From positions 1 to 29,215 of the forward strand of contig JAHBMJ010001089.1 in NCBI GenBank assembly GCA_018398765.1: DNA of 29,215 nucleotides, in the 5' to 3' direction. Source of the stretch: Chromera velia. Taxonomy: Eukaryota > Sar > Chromeraceae. Below are positions 28,585 to 29,215 of the stretch, piece by piece (within the stretch, counting starts at the first letter, position 1; every line of letters starts with the position of its first letter). Both the position numbers and the translations under genes were made by a program. Below the pieces are notes generated by a model. That model worked only from the letters and a program-made list of their open reading frames with translations. It was not told the DNA's origin and ran no database searches.

Positions 28585-29130
28585 GCTGGTTTAAAATAGT
28601 CACTCATAGTTATAGTGAATCAGTCACCAAACTCTGTAGAGTGTATGTCCTTCATCTTTTAGCTCGTTTTTCAGTTTTTAAAGTTAATTTCTCTTTTTTT
28701 CCCTAGTGCTTTTAAAAGAAAGAAAAAAATGATTGAATCATACATTATATCTAGTTAGCGTAATGTTTACAGCAGCTAGTCAATGTGGAAGCTCAATTAA
28801 GCTCGATACGCATGGTATACGCCAGAGACATTTGGTGAGGAAAGACTTAACCAACAGTGTTTAACACTGTCTGCATTACTCATACAATAGTTACTCCTCA
28901 TCTTTTATCTCTCTTTCTATCTCTTTGTTTGAGATAGTTTCTTAACTCTATAGTGCAAAAAAAAGAGGGTGTATGTGTCGGCCTCGATCTCTTTCTTCCA
29001 AAATTGTACATCTATCTGCCTCTTTCTCTCTCTCGCTTTCTATCTCTCCCTGAAACTTCGTTTGCTAAAAATTGTCATCTGTCTGCTCCCTCGCACACAT
29101 ACACAAATACACACATACACACATACACAT

Positions 29131-29163
<33 letters not shown>

Positions 29164-29180
29164 TACACACATACACAGAG

Positions 29181-29212
<32 letters not shown>

Positions 29213-29215
29213 ACA
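28585..29215. repeat. Dispersed repeat, copy 2, ending in (AC)n at the window edge
   Basis: Same order of landmarks as 26040-26730 (ATAGTTATAGTGAATC, AAAAAAATGATTGAATC, CTCGATACGC, CAATAGTTACTC, TCTCGCTTTCTATCTCTCCC, then AC repeats from about 29094). A hairpin CCGTGGCTCGGGGGCCACGG (about 28538) lies just outside the left end. The copy runs off the window. Confidence 0.75.

Overview
This is a eukaryotic nuclear window with low coding density, rich in repeats and small introns. It most likely comes from an alga with a complex (secondary) plastid. The clearest gene (7787-8695, +) encodes a DUF3611-like membrane protein, a family otherwise found in cyanobacteria and plastids. Its N-terminus reads as a signal peptide followed by a transit-peptide-like stretch with a Phe-containing PAFLP motif, as in red-lineage complex plastids. 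Together with the GC content, canonical GT-AG introns and heavy microsatellite load, this suggests a photosynthetic alveolate such as a chromerid. That assignment is inference and was not tested against a database.

Layout. 1-2660: several duplicated exon-like segments on the minus strand, with good splice signals, including one convincing 194-nt exon (2160-1967). 2690-4040: degenerate tandem repeats. 4813-5370 (-): an orphan ORF with one likely membrane segment. 6280-7545: AT-rich repeats and two inverted fragments of a non-LTR retroelement. 7787-8695: the DUF3611 gene, followed by a 62-bp minisatellite. 9.2-12.0 kb: mostly microsatellite and unassigned DNA. 12.59-14.64 kb: a 145-bp satellite whose unit looks like an exon plus a mini-intron, interrupted by a 233-bp inverted-repeat element with a 9-bp target duplication. 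14.65-15.2 kb: a (CTTC)n tract leading straight into the last exon of a plus-strand gene (15228-15523). 15683-16487: an 805-bp inverted-repeat element. 16491-16704: a palindromic AATAGT-rich element. 17.04-20.13 kb: a decayed LINE with stop codons, frameshifts and a mutated catalytic box, itself interrupted by a 299-bp element at a TA site. 21933-25442 (-): a four-exon gene for a protein of about 475 residues with a signal-peptide-like start. 25.8-29.2 kb: tandem hairpin units and two diverged copies of a dispersed repeat that both end in (AC)n; two possible small exons lie at 28.1-28.3 kb (-).

The genes show no evident shared pathway. Two of them have N-termini that could direct them to a complex plastid. 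Most of the window is the record of successive transposon insertions, tandem duplication and microsatellite growth. I did not find a defence-like, biosynthetic or CRISPR-like system, nor any rRNA or tRNA gene I would stand behind.
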